Shown here: positions 14,408-22,762 of the stretch, piece by piece
Layout of the letters: each line of letters begins with the position of its first letter
Position numbering within the stretch: the stretch's first letter is position 1
Assembly: GCA_019634575.1 (NCBI GenBank)
Contig: JAHCAY010000001.1
Coordinates: forward strand, 1,674,001 to 1,738,000
Source of the DNA: Candidatus Didemnitutus sp.
Lineage (GTDB): Bacteria; Verrucomicrobiota; Verrucomicrobiia; Opitutales; Opitutaceae
DNA length: 64,000 nt
Direction of reading: 5' to 3'
Notes under the pieces: model-generated
Seen by the model: only the letters and a program-made list of their open reading frames with translations
The model's database searches: none
Told to the model about the DNA's origin: nothing
Position numbers and translations under genes: made by a program

Positions 14408-16438
14408 ATGGCGAGTTTCGCTATCGTGCATCGGGTTTTCGCTTCACCGCTCCGCTCCATTTTCATCGGCACTCTGCTGGTGCTGGTCGTGGTCAACCAT
14501 GCCTTCCTTTTCCGGACCGCATGGCACGAAGACGGGGATTTCGCCGTCAATGCCCTGCAGATCGAACGCGCCAAGCACCTCAACGAGATCTACGGCAACT
14601 ATTCCCGATTCCAGTTCAACCACCCGGGACCTGCGTTTTTCTACGTCTACGCCGCCGGTGAATACATTCTCTACGACTGGCTGCAGGTCGTGCCCTCCCC
14701 GCATAACGCGCACGCGATCGCGGGCACGATTCTCCAGACTTTCTTCTTCGCGCTCGCCCTTACGCTCGCCGCACGCTGGGTCCGTTCGCCGTGGCTGGTG
14801 CCGCTCGCCCTCGCGCTCGCGGGCGTCCACTACGGCCTCGCCGGCGACGCGTTCACCAGCATCTGGCCGCCGCACGCCCTCTTGATGCCCATGCTCTGCC
14901 TCCTGGTGGCGGCGGCATCGGTCGCCGCCGGGAGAGTCGAGGATCTCCCCATCCTGGTGCTCACCGGCTGCCTGCTCGTCCACGGCCATGTGGCGCAGCC
15001 GTTGATTGTCGGCCTAGTGTTTGCCGCAAGCTACGCCCTCATGTGGCGGCAACGAAAACAGGCCGGCGATCTGCGCAAACCGTGGCAGGTTGCGCCCTGG
15101 CCGCACGGGATCGCCGCGGCCGGCATCGTCGCCTTCGCCGTGCCGCTCGTCATCGACCTGAGCTATGGCTCTCGCAGCAACCTGGCCACGATCCTGCGAT
15201 TCCTGCTCGCGGAGAAGCCGCACCGCACCTTCGTCGAATCCATCGTCTATTTCCTCAGTTTCCTGGGCTACGAGCACCGCCAGGAACATTACCTGACCGG
15301 GCGCTCCATCGACTTCAGCTTCATGCGATCGGCCGCGCTGGCCTACGCCATCTGGGCGCTCGTGCTGGGCTTCACGACTTGGCGGATGCGGCAAATCGCA
15401 CGCAAAAAAGTCCGCACGGAAGGCGAGAGATTTGCCGTCGCTCTGGGCCAAGTCGCGGCAGTGGCTGTTTTCGCCGTCGTGCTCTGGGGGCGCGCCCAGA
15501 ACGGCGACATGTTCGCCTTCAACGGCTATTTCTACTTTTCCATCCTCTACGCGCTCGCCCTGCTCGCGGCGATCCTTCTGGCCGAGTTGTTGCCGGCGCG
15601 CGGTGCGCTCCTCGGCGGAGCCCTGCTCTGCGCCTCGGGCGTCCTCGCCTACTCCCAACTGGCCGCTCCGCCACCGTCCACAAACAACGCCAGCACGGCC
15701 TGGCGCGACGCCACCGCCGCCGCACTCGAAGCCGATCCGCAGCCGAACGCCCCCAAATTTCTCGTCTTCAACCACGACGACTGGGGCGACGTCGCCCGCA
15801 CCGCGCTCGCACTGAAACGCATGGGCGGCAGCTACCGCGTCGACGAATCGTGGGGCTTCATGTTCGGCCCCTATCGCACGCTGCCGACAACCGACATCGG
15901 GACTCTCGGGCGTTACTCGATCTGGCGGTTCTCGCATCACGACCTCACCGGACCGAGCGTGAAACTCGGACGCGGGCTGCGCGTATTCTTCGAACCCGGC
16001 TCGATCAATCCAACCGGCGACCTGATCAGCTGCCGGGCGACGGGGAACTTCGATCAATTCTCCCTGTTCGGCTTCGCGTCGCCCGACGAGGGCTTCACCT
16101 GGACCAACCTCCCTCGCGCCGCCTTCCAGTTCCGCTCGGCCCAACCCGCCAACGGCGACGTCGAAATCGCCATCGAGGCGCGGCCCTATCAATCGCCGAA
16201 ACGGGCGGTGCAGCCGATGCGCCTGTCCGTCAACGGCGAGCCCGTCGGCGAATTCCAACTGGAGAAACAGGAAACCGTCCGCGCCGTCGTTCCCGCACGC
16301 GTATGGAATCGCGAGCCGATCGTCACCATCGTCTTCGAGTTTCCCGCCGCCGAGTCGCCGCGCGAAATGGGCACCTCCGACGATCCGCGTATCCTCGGTT
16401 GGGGCATTTACTCCCTGAAGTTCCGCGAAGTCTGGTAG
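14408..16438 (+). CDS. Polytopic membrane protein, probable GT-C glycosyltransferase
   Basis: 676 residues from the ATG at 14408; a TTG at 14387 would add seven residues. The first helix (FIGTLLVLVVVNHAFLF) is followed by a periplasmic segment with WHEDGDFAVNAL and FNHPGPAFFYVYAAGEYI. The acidic pair after helix 1 and the H-P-G-P turn resemble GT-C active-site loops. About ten further helices run to residue 420; the C-terminal 230 residues are soluble and beta-rich. Specific function is not recognised. It lies 51 bases after the previous membrane gene and 55 before the next, in one orientation, so a shared transcript is likely. Confidence 0.72.
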   Translation: MASFAIVHRVFASPLRSIFIGTLLVLVVVNHAFLFRTAWHEDGDFAVNALQIERAKHLNEIYGNYSRFQFNHPGPAFFYVYAAGEYILYDWLQVVPSPHNAHAIAGTILQTFFFALALTLAARWVRSPWLVPLALALAGVHYGLAGDAFTSIWPPHALLMPMLCLLVAAASVAAGRVEDLPILVLTGCLLVHGHVAQPLIVGLVFAASYALMWRQRKQAGDLRKPWQVAPWPHGIAAAGIVAFAVPLVIDLSYGSRSNLATILRFLLAEKPHRTFVESIVYFLSFLGYEHRQEHYLTGRSIDFSFMRSAALAYAIWALVLGFTTWRMRQIARKKVRTEGERFAVALGQVAAVAVFAVVLWGRAQNGDMFAFNGYFYFSILYALALLAAILLAELLPARGALLGGALLCASGVLAYSQLAAPPPSTNNASTAWRDATAAALEADPQPNAPKFLVFNHDDWGDVARTALALKRMGGSYRVDESWGFMFGPYRTLPTTDIGTLGRYSIWRFSHHDLTGPSVKLGRGLRVFFEPGSINPTGDLISCRATGNFDQFSLFGFASPDEGFTWTNLPRAAFQFRSAQPANGDVEIAIEARPYQSPKRAVQPMRLSVNGEPVGEFQLEKQETVRAVVPARVWNREPIVTIVFEFPAAESPREMGTSDDPRILGWGIYSLKFREVW

Positions 16439-16493
16439 ACGGAGAGAGAATTGTGTTTGAGCCCGCCAGCGCCGGAAGAAAACTCCCCGGTTG

Positions 16494-17981
16494 ATGCGCC
16501 CTCCCTCCATCCGCGCCAACTCGGCCGCGCGTCCGCGGCTCCGCCTGACCGAGCTGGCCTTGCTCGGCCTGGTCCTCGCCGGATTCGGGATCTTCGTCGC
16601 ACGACACGCCACCATCGCGCCGGCCGGGGCTGACGCGTCCGGTTACTTCAACCTGGCCCGCACGCTCCTGCACGCTCAGTCCCACGCTCTCCCGCGCACC
16701 ATCGAAGGACTCCCGATGGCGACGCTGCCGCCGTTCGTCTATTGTCCGCTGGGCTTCGTGCCCGACACTGTTGCCGGACACATCACGCCGACCTACCCGC
16801 CGGGACTGTCACTTCTGTTCGCCATCGCCAGCCTCTGTGGATGGTCGGCCGGCCCGTTGCTCGTCATGGCGCTCCACGCCGGCGCCGGTCTTGCCATCGC
16901 CTACGCCTTGGTTCGCCAAACAGGACTGTCGACCCCTTGGGCGTGGCTCGGCGTGCTGGTGCTCGGCAGCTCGCCGCTCTACCTCGCCTACGCCGTGCAA
17001 GCGATGTCGGATCTGCCCGCGCTTGTGTGGTGCTCGCTCGCCTTGTGGCTGGCCTCGCGCGACGGCCGACGCTCCGCCGCCGCCTGCGGCCTGGCGTTCG
17101 GAATGGCCGTCCTGCTCCGCCCGACCAACGCCCTGCTCGCGGCGCCGCTGGCCCTGGTCTTGGGACGCCCGAGCGGACGATGGATTTGGTTCGCCGCCGG
17201 AACGCTCCCCGCCGCACTCGGATTCGGCGCATTGAACTACTTTTCCTTCGGCAGCGTGCTGACCACAGGCTACGGCAACATCGGGGAATACCTCTCACGG
17301 CAATGGCTGTCCGCCAGTCTGGGGCACTACCTCCGCTGGTTGCCCGTCGCGCTGTCGCCGCTGTTCTTGTGCGCGCTTGCGGCCCCCTTCAACACTCGCC
17401 GCTTCGGCCGGACGCTGGCCGCCCACGCACTCTGGGTGCTCCTCATCGCCGGCTTCTACTCCTTCTACTATTTCACCCACCGCGAGTGGTGGTATCTGCG
17501 CTTCCTGCTGCCCGCATTTCCCTCGCTGATCCTGCTTGCCCTCGCGGGCGGCGAAGCCATCGCCGCGCACATCACCCATCGCGCCGTGCGCGCGAGCCTG
17601 TGGCTTGCGACCGCGCTGCTTGTGCTGGTGCCGGCACCGCGATACTGGAGCGAGCTGGATATCGCCGGAATCGGCGCCGCCGGCGGGAACTTCACGGAGC
17701 TCTGCGCCACCGTCGCAGCCACCGTGCCGCCCAACGGCGTCGTGCTCTGCCTCGAAGGCAGTGGCGCGCTCTATTTTTCCACGCACTACTGCATTGTGCG
17801 CTGGGACACCATGGATGACGCCTGGCCGCGACTGCGCGACGGCGCCCGACTGGCCAACCGTCCGATCTTCGCCGCGCTGCTCTCCTTCGAGGACAAGGAT
17901 CGCTTTCAACGCCTCGCGCCCGGCAACTGGCAGCCGGTCGCCCACCGCGGGCTGACCACGATCTGGCAGCTCACGCCCTGA
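16494..17981 (+). CDS. Membrane glycosyltransferase-like protein (GT-C/PMT fold)
   Basis: 495 residues from the ATG at 16494 (an in-frame TTG lies just before). Helix 1 is LALLGLVLAGFGIFVARH, followed by GADASGYFNLARTLL and GHITPTYPPGLSLLFAIASL. These match the loop pattern of the protein encoded at 12863, so the two are probably paralogous GT-C enzymes. Nine to ten hydrophobic segments follow, including YFTHREWWYLRFLLPAFPS near residue 330, a H-x3-WW arrangement common in this fold. Likely role: transfer of a polyprenyl-phosphate-linked sugar in the periplasm. It is followed after 4 bases by the GTG of a GT4 gene, which suggests translational coupling. Confidence 0.75.
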   Translation: MRPPSIRANSAARPRLRLTELALLGLVLAGFGIFVARHATIAPAGADASGYFNLARTLLHAQSHALPRTIEGLPMATLPPFVYCPLGFVPDTVAGHITPTYPPGLSLLFAIASLCGWSAGPLLVMALHAGAGLAIAYALVRQTGLSTPWAWLGVLVLGSSPLYLAYAVQAMSDLPALVWCSLALWLASRDGRRSAAACGLAFGMAVLLRPTNALLAAPLALVLGRPSGRWIWFAAGTLPAALGFGALNYFSFGSVLTTGYGNIGEYLSRQWLSASLGHYLRWLPVALSPLFLCALAAPFNTRRFGRTLAAHALWVLLIAGFYSFYYFTHREWWYLRFLLPAFPSLILLALAGGEAIAAHITHRAVRASLWLATALLVLVPAPRYWSELDIAGIGAAGGNFTELCATVAATVPPNGVVLCLEGSGALYFSTHYCIVRWDTMDDAWPRLRDGARLANRPIFAALLSFEDKDRFQRLAPGNWQPVAHRGLTTIWQLTP

Positions 17982-17985
17982 CCCC

Positions 17986-19155
17986 GTGATCCTCCTCGAC
18001 GCCACTCACACCAGCCACACCCGCGCGCAGACGGGCATCCAGCGCGTGGTGCGCTCGCTGTTCCGCGAACTGGAGAAACGCGGCCGCGCGGCGCCGATCT
18101 GCTTCGATCCGCACGAGCACGCGTGGCGCGGCCTCACCGCGGAGGAGCTCGCGACCTTGCGCGACCACGGCGGCGGCAGCGGCTCGCGCGGCGCGAAGTG
18201 GACGCTCGCCCAGAAACTGGCCGGCCGCGCGCGACGCCTGCTCGGCCGGCGTGGCGCGTTGCCCGCGGCGCAGGGTCTCGTGGTGCCCGAACTCTTCTCG
18301 GTGAAAGTCGCCGGCGAACTGCCCGGACTGCGCGCGCAGGTGCGCGGCCCGCGCGTGGCCGTTTTTCACGATGCCATCGGCCTGAAATTTCCGGAGCTCA
18401 CCCCGCCCGCCACCGTCGCGCGATTGCCCGGCTACCTCGTCGAACTCGCGCAATTCGACGGCGTCGCGGCGGTCTCCGAGGACTCCGCGGCGAGCCTGCG
18501 CGACTTCTGGCGCTGGGCGGACGTTCGCCGCACGCCGCCGGTTTGCGCGATCCCGAACGGTGTCGATCCCGTGCCCGCAAGCGCACTCGGCGCCGCCCGC
18601 GACGGCCCACCGCGCGTGCTCTGCGTGAGCACGATCGAGGGCCGCAAGAACCACCTCGCGCTCCTCGAAGCCGCCGAGACGCTCTGGCGCGAAGGCCGCG
18701 ATTTCGAGCTCGAGCTGATCGGCCTCGCCCGCGCCGACACGGCCGCGCCGGCGCTCGCGCGCATCGCGGCGCTGCGGGAGAGCGGCCGCAAGATCGTCCA
18801 TCACGGTCCGGTTTCGGACGAGAAACTCCATGCAGCCTACGCGCGTTGCGCGTTCACGGTTTACCCGTCGTTGATCGAAGGCTTCGGCCTGCCCGTGCTG
18901 GAAAGCCTGCAACACGGCCGCCCCTGCATCTGCTCGGGACACGGCGCGCTCGGCGAGGCGGCGCGTGGTGGCGGCGCGCTGACGCTTGAAGCGACGAACG
19001 CCGCCAACCTCGCGTCCGCGATGCACCAGTTGCTGCTCGATGCCTCGCTTGCCAAGGATCTCGCCATGCAGGCGCGGGCGCGCAAATTCCGCTCGTGGAG
19101 CGACTACGCCGGCGAATTGGTGGCGTGGATGGATTCGCTGCCGCGCCGGGACTGA
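17986..19155 (+). CDS. Glycosyltransferase family 4
   Basis: 389 residues from a GTG 4 bases after the previous stop. Seen: MILLDATHTSHTRAQTGIQR at the N-terminus, VAVFHDAIGLKFPE, a donor-domain start at RVLCVSTIEGRKNHLALLEA, and IEGFGLPVLESLQHGRPCIC with the E-x7-E arrangement that binds the nucleotide sugar. Both Rossmann-like halves of a GT-B fold are present at normal length and no membrane segment is seen. It closely resembles the minus-strand GT4 at 20423, with the same N-terminal pattern and the same donor-domain opening, indicating duplication. Acceptor and sugar are unknown; the position ends the surface-glycan region. Confidence 0.88.
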   Translation: MILLDATHTSHTRAQTGIQRVVRSLFRELEKRGRAAPICFDPHEHAWRGLTAEELATLRDHGGGSGSRGAKWTLAQKLAGRARRLLGRRGALPAAQGLVVPELFSVKVAGELPGLRAQVRGPRVAVFHDAIGLKFPELTPPATVARLPGYLVELAQFDGVAAVSEDSAASLRDFWRWADVRRTPPVCAIPNGVDPVPASALGAARDGPPRVLCVSTIEGRKNHLALLEAAETLWREGRDFELELIGLARADTAAPALARIAALRESGRKIVHHGPVSDEKLHAAYARCAFTVYPSLIEGFGLPVLESLQHGRPCICSGHGALGEAARGGGALTLEATNAANLASAMHQLLLDASLAKDLAMQARARKFRSWSDYAGELVAWMDSLPRRD

Positions 19156-19215
19156 CGTTCGGCCTTTGCGGTTGCCAACCCCTGCCTTTCGCCGCGTAGT
19201 CAGCGGCGGATATCC

Positions 19216-20412
19216 ATGGCCCTTTCCCTCTTCACCAAGACCAAAAAGGCGATCATCGAGCGCGCGAAGGACGACTACGCGACGAAGATGCGCCTGAAAT
19301 ACAAGCCCTACTACCACGCGATGGAAGCGCAGCAGGGCACGCATGTTCGGCTGCAGGGGCGGGACATGGTCATGCTCTCGAGCAACGACTACCTCGGATT
19401 GTCGTTCCACCCCAAGGTCATCGAAGCCGCTGGCCTCGCCGCGAAGAAGTGGGGCACCAGCACCACCGGCGCGCGCATCTCCAACGGCTCGCGCGGCTAC
19501 CACATCGAGCTCGAGGAAAAGCTTGCCGCGTTCCTCGGTCGCGAAGCCTGCCACATCAGTGTCGCGGGCTACGTCTCGTGCTGCTCCGCCGTCGCGACCT
19601 TTGCGCAAAAGGGCGACACGATCGTCGCCGATAAGAACATCCACTCCTGCCTTTGGGACGGCGTGCGCCTCTCCATGGCGGCCGTCGAGCGCTTCAGCCA
19701 CAACAACCCCGAGGATCTGCGCCAGGTGCTGAAGAGCATTCCCTTCAACACGCCGAAAATGCTCGTCGTCGAGGGCGTCTACTCGATGGAAGGCCATATC
19801 TGCCGCCTGCCCGAGATCGCTCAGCTCGGCGAAGAGGCGGGCTGTTTCACGGTGCTCGACGACGCCCACGGCTTCGGCGTGCTCGGTCGCCAGGGCCGCG
19901 GCACGGTCGACCACTTCAAGTTGAACGACAAGGTCGACATCATTTGCGGCTCGATGTCCAAGTCGCTCGCGAGCACCGGCGGCTATCTCGCCGGCGGCAA
20001 GGACCTCATCGAGTATCTGCGCACGAACTCGAAGCAAACGCTCTTCAGCGCCGCGATCAGCCCGAGCATGGCCTTCACCGCGTCCGCCTCGCTCGACATC
20101 ATGCAGAGCGAGCCGCAGCACCTCGAACGCCTGTGGCGGAACACCAAGCGTTACCGCGAAATGCTCAAGAACCTCGGCCTCGACACCTGGGACAGCGAGA
20201 CCCCCGCCGTGCCGATCGTGCTCGGCTCGAAGGAGCTCGTTTACCGCTTCTGGCAGGCGCTCCTCGAGAAGGGCGTCTTCACCGTCATGTCCATCGCGCC
20301 CGCCGTGCCTCCCGGCAAGGATCTGATCCGCACCGCCGTCTCCGCGCTGCACAGCGACGAGGATCTCGAGAAGATCCATGCCGCGATGGCCTACGCCGTG
20401 AAGCAGCTCTGA
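19216..20412 (+). CDS. Alpha-oxoamine synthase, serine-palmitoyltransferase/KBL/BioF family
   Basis: 398-residue PLP enzyme (fold type I). Such enzymes condense an amino acid with an acyl-CoA or acyl-ACP with loss of CO2. Seen: MLSSNDYLGLSFHP, TGARISNGSRGYHIELEE, TVLDDAHGFGVLGRQGRG (PLP-ring Asp and His) and GSMSKSLASTGGYLAG, with the Schiff-base Lys in SMSKSL. The YSMEGHICRLPEI segment and overall length resemble bacterial serine palmitoyltransferase and 2-amino-3-ketobutyrate ligase more than biotin-pathway BioF; no biotin genes are near. The neighbouring set supplies ACP, ketosynthase, SDR reductase and glycosyltransferases, which favours a sphingoid-type or other amino-lipid role (inference). 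It converges with the minus-strand set with only 10 bases between stops. Confidence 0.85.
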   Translation: MALSLFTKTKKAIIERAKDDYATKMRLKYKPYYHAMEAQQGTHVRLQGRDMVMLSSNDYLGLSFHPKVIEAAGLAAKKWGTSTTGARISNGSRGYHIELEEKLAAFLGREACHISVAGYVSCCSAVATFAQKGDTIVADKNIHSCLWDGVRLSMAAVERFSHNNPEDLRQVLKSIPFNTPKMLVVEGVYSMEGHICRLPEIAQLGEEAGCFTVLDDAHGFGVLGRQGRGTVDHFKLNDKVDIICGSMSKSLASTGGYLAGGKDLIEYLRTNSKQTLFSAAISPSMAFTASASLDIMQSEPQHLERLWRNTKRYREMLKNLGLDTWDSETPAVPIVLGSKELVYRFWQALLEKGVFTVMSIAPAVPPGKDLIRTAVSALHSDEDLEKIHAAMAYAVKQL

Positions 20413-20422
20413 GCGACTCCGC

Positions 20423-21469
20423 TCAGCGCAATCCGTTCAGCAAGCTTTCTGCCGTCTGCTTCCATGTCGGCAGCGGACGCGCGATCGCCTCGGCCCGCAG
20501 GCGTTGTTGCAACGACGCATCGCTCACCAGAGCGCCAAGCTTCGCCGCCCAATCGGCATGATCGTTCGTTTTCGCGACGACGCAGCCGCCGTGATCGGCG
20601 TTCTCGCGCAGCACCGGCAAATCGCTGCACACGCACGGCACGCCGCGCCACAGTGCCTCGATGACCGGCAGGCCGCAGCCTTCGGCGATCGTGGGGAACG
20701 CCACGGCACTCGCCTGCGCGTAGAGTTCGCGGAGCTTGGCGTCGTTCGCGGCGACGTGCAGCTGCAGGCGTCGCTCGTGTTTCGCGAGGGTCTTGATGCG
20801 TTTCACGATCGGCTCGCCGAAATGCGGATTCACGCGCCCGACGATATGCAGGTCGAAATCCGCGCCCGCGCGCCACAACGCCTCGGCCACATCGAGAAGA
20901 AAGGTCTGGTTCTTTCGCGGCTCGATGATGCCCACACAGAGAAACGAGCCGCGCCGCGGCGCCGGCGGAGCCACCGTGGCGCGCGCCGAGCCGTCGAAAT
21001 CCGAACCGAGTTCCACCGCCCCGGTCCGCGCGCGCACCGTCACGCCCTGCCACGTCCAGAAGCCGGTCAGATCGCGCTCCACCGCGCGCGAAATGCCCCA
21101 CACGCGATCGAAGCCCGCGAGCAGCTTCATGTAATCCGGATGACGCTGCACGCTGTGCGGCCAGGTGATGTGCGGGTGAGTGAGCGGAATCGCGTCCGGG
21201 AACACCGCCGCCAGCCGGCACGGCGGCCACGCGATGAATTCGCGAAAACCCGGGCGCTCTGCACCGCTGAATAGCTCGACCGTGAGCAGCCAATCGTTCG
21301 CCGCAAAGGCCACGCTGCGCGGCTGCGCCTCGACCGTGGCGAAACGCCCCTTGCGCCACGCCACCGGCACGACCTCATTCCGCATCTCCGCGAGCAGGCG
21401 CGAACTCACGCGGGTGAGCCCCGACTTCTGCCGGGCGGCATGCATTTTGGTGACGTCGAAGTAGATCAT
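20423..21469 (-). CDS. Glycosyltransferase family 4
   Basis: 348 residues from the ATG at 21469, which overlaps the stop of the preceding gene by four bases (ATGA); a frame open further upstream is a spurious extension. Seen: MIYFDVTKMHAARQKSGLTR, VFPDAIPLTHPHITWPH, donor domain FLCVGIIEPRKNQTFLLDVA, and IAEGCGLPVIEALWRGVPCV with E-x7-E. It is a close relative of the plus-strand GT4 at 17986, the pair flanking the PLP enzyme gene on each side. As the last gene of the six-gene minus-strand set it probably adds a sugar to the glycan or glycolipid made there. Confidence 0.88.
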   Translation of the reverse strand: MIYFDVTKMHAARQKSGLTRVSSRLLAEMRNEVVPVAWRKGRFATVEAQPRSVAFAANDWLLTVELFSGAERPGFREFIAWPPCRLAAVFPDAIPLTHPHITWPHSVQRHPDYMKLLAGFDRVWGISRAVERDLTGFWTWQGVTVRARTGAVELGSDFDGSARATVAPPAPRRGSFLCVGIIEPRKNQTFLLDVAEALWRAGADFDLHIVGRVNPHFGEPIVKRIKTLAKHERRLQLHVAANDAKLRELYAQASAVAFPTIAEGCGLPVIEALWRGVPCVCSDLPVLRENADHGGCVVAKTNDHADWAAKLGALVSDASLQQRLRAEAIARPLPTWKQTAESLLNGLR

Positions 21470-22680
21470 CGCCGGGCGACCGACTGGAAAAGCTCGCGCA
21501 GGCGGGCGGTGTTCTTCCGCGCATCGTAATTTTCCTCCACCCACGCGCGCGCCTGCCGCCGCAGGCGCTCCGTGAGAGCATCGTCGCTCGCGAGGCGTTC
21601 GAGCGCCACCTGCCACGCGAGCGGCAGATCGACGTCGCACACCAAGCCGGTGCGTTCCTGCTGCACCGCCTCGATCGTGGCCGAGACCGGCGAACTCACC
21701 ACCAACACGCCCGCCGCCATCGCCTCGGGAATGACGTTCGGCAATCCGTCGCGATCGCCGCTGGGCGCAACGACACCGGTGTGCAGCAGCACGTCGGCCC
21801 AGGCGAGTTCGTTCCAAATCCGCTCATGCGGCAGCTGACCGAGGAACTTCACCTGCCCGGACAGGCCCAGCGAATCCACGAGCGCGCGCAGCTCCTCGCG
21901 CAAAGGTCCATCGCCGGCAATCCGCGCCTCGAAGGCGAAACCGGCCTCGCGCAACGTCGCGTAGATGCGGAGCTGACGGCGCAGCCCTTTCTTTTCCACG
22001 AGTCGCGCGATACAGAGCAGACGCAGCGGTCGACGCGCCGCGCGCAGCGGCTTGAACTCCGGAAACTCCGCGAGCCCGCGCCGGATGGTGAAGATCTTTT
22101 CCGGTGCGATGCCGTGCTCGACGAGGTATTGGCGGCCGGTGTCGGTCGAGGTCTGCACGAAGCGCGCCAAGCGCAGTTTCTCGAACAGCCACCAGTCGCC
22201 GCCGTGCTCGTAGAGATCGTAGGCATGCGCGCCGCAGCTGAACGGCAGGCCGAGGATGCGCCAAAGCAGCCAGCCCGCAGTCGCCGGCGCGCCCGCCCAC
22301 GCGCCGTGCACGAGATCAGGCGGGTCGCGCCGAAACTCGCGGTAGAAGCACCCGGCGAAGCCTGCGCCGAGCATGTTCTCCCAGAAATTCAGCCACGCCG
22401 GCGGCGCACGCATGATCACGCCCTCGAACAGATCGCGCACGATGCGCGGACGACGCAGGCAGTTCCACGGAATCGTGAGCAGAAGCAACGGCACGAGATT
22501 CCAGAGATTGAACGTGCGCACCGTTCGACCGCGGAATTCGCCGCCGCCGCCCCACAACGAATAGAGGCGCACGTCGACACCATGCTCGATCAGCGCCGCG
22601 ACGTCACGTTGCAGGAAGGTCTCCGAGGTTTTCGGAAAGGTCGTGAAGAGAAACGCGACTTTGAGCGGACGGGAAGCCAA
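21466..22680 (-). CDS. Glycosyltransferase family 4
   Basis: 404 residues from the ATG at 22680. Seen: VAFLFTTFPKTSETFLQRDV (N-terminal acceptor domain of the kind in exopolysaccharide GT4 enzymes), CGAHAYDLYEHGGDWWLFEK, LRLLCIARLVEKKGLRRQL (start of donor domain), and DGLPNVIPEAMAAGVLVVSS with the conserved Glu pair. A hydrophobic stretch near residue 60 (NLVPLLLLTIPWN) may help membrane association. It is translationally coupled to the next GT4. The 82-base gap upstream contains a degenerate repeat (22696-22728). Substrate unknown. Confidence 0.88.
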   Translation of the reverse strand: MASRPLKVAFLFTTFPKTSETFLQRDVAALIEHGVDVRLYSLWGGGGEFRGRTVRTFNLWNLVPLLLLTIPWNCLRRPRIVRDLFEGVIMRAPPAWLNFWENMLGAGFAGCFYREFRRDPPDLVHGAWAGAPATAGWLLWRILGLPFSCGAHAYDLYEHGGDWWLFEKLRLARFVQTSTDTGRQYLVEHGIAPEKIFTIRRGLAEFPEFKPLRAARRPLRLLCIARLVEKKGLRRQLRIYATLREAGFAFEARIAGDGPLREELRALVDSLGLSGQVKFLGQLPHERIWNELAWADVLLHTGVVAPSGDRDGLPNVIPEAMAAGVLVVSSPVSATIEAVQQERTGLVCDVDLPLAWQVALERLASDDALTERLRRQARAWVEENYDARKNTARLRELFQSVARR

Positions 22681-22695
22681 GCAGCCGATGAACTA

Positions 22696-22728
22696 GCCAC
22701 GAAGCGCGCCGAAGGGACACAAAAAAGA
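22696..22728 (-). repeat. Degenerate CCACGAA/TTTCGTG-type repeat
   Basis: Plus-strand sequence begins GCCACGAAGCGCGCCGAAGG and ends GACACAAAAAAGA. It is the reverse-complement form of the TTTCGTG repeat at 62955-62981, with several mismatches. It fills part of the gap between the GT4 and GT28 genes. Confidence 0.4.
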
Positions 22729-22762
22729 TGCGCCGCGCGGCCGTCGCCGGAGAAGGAGTTGA

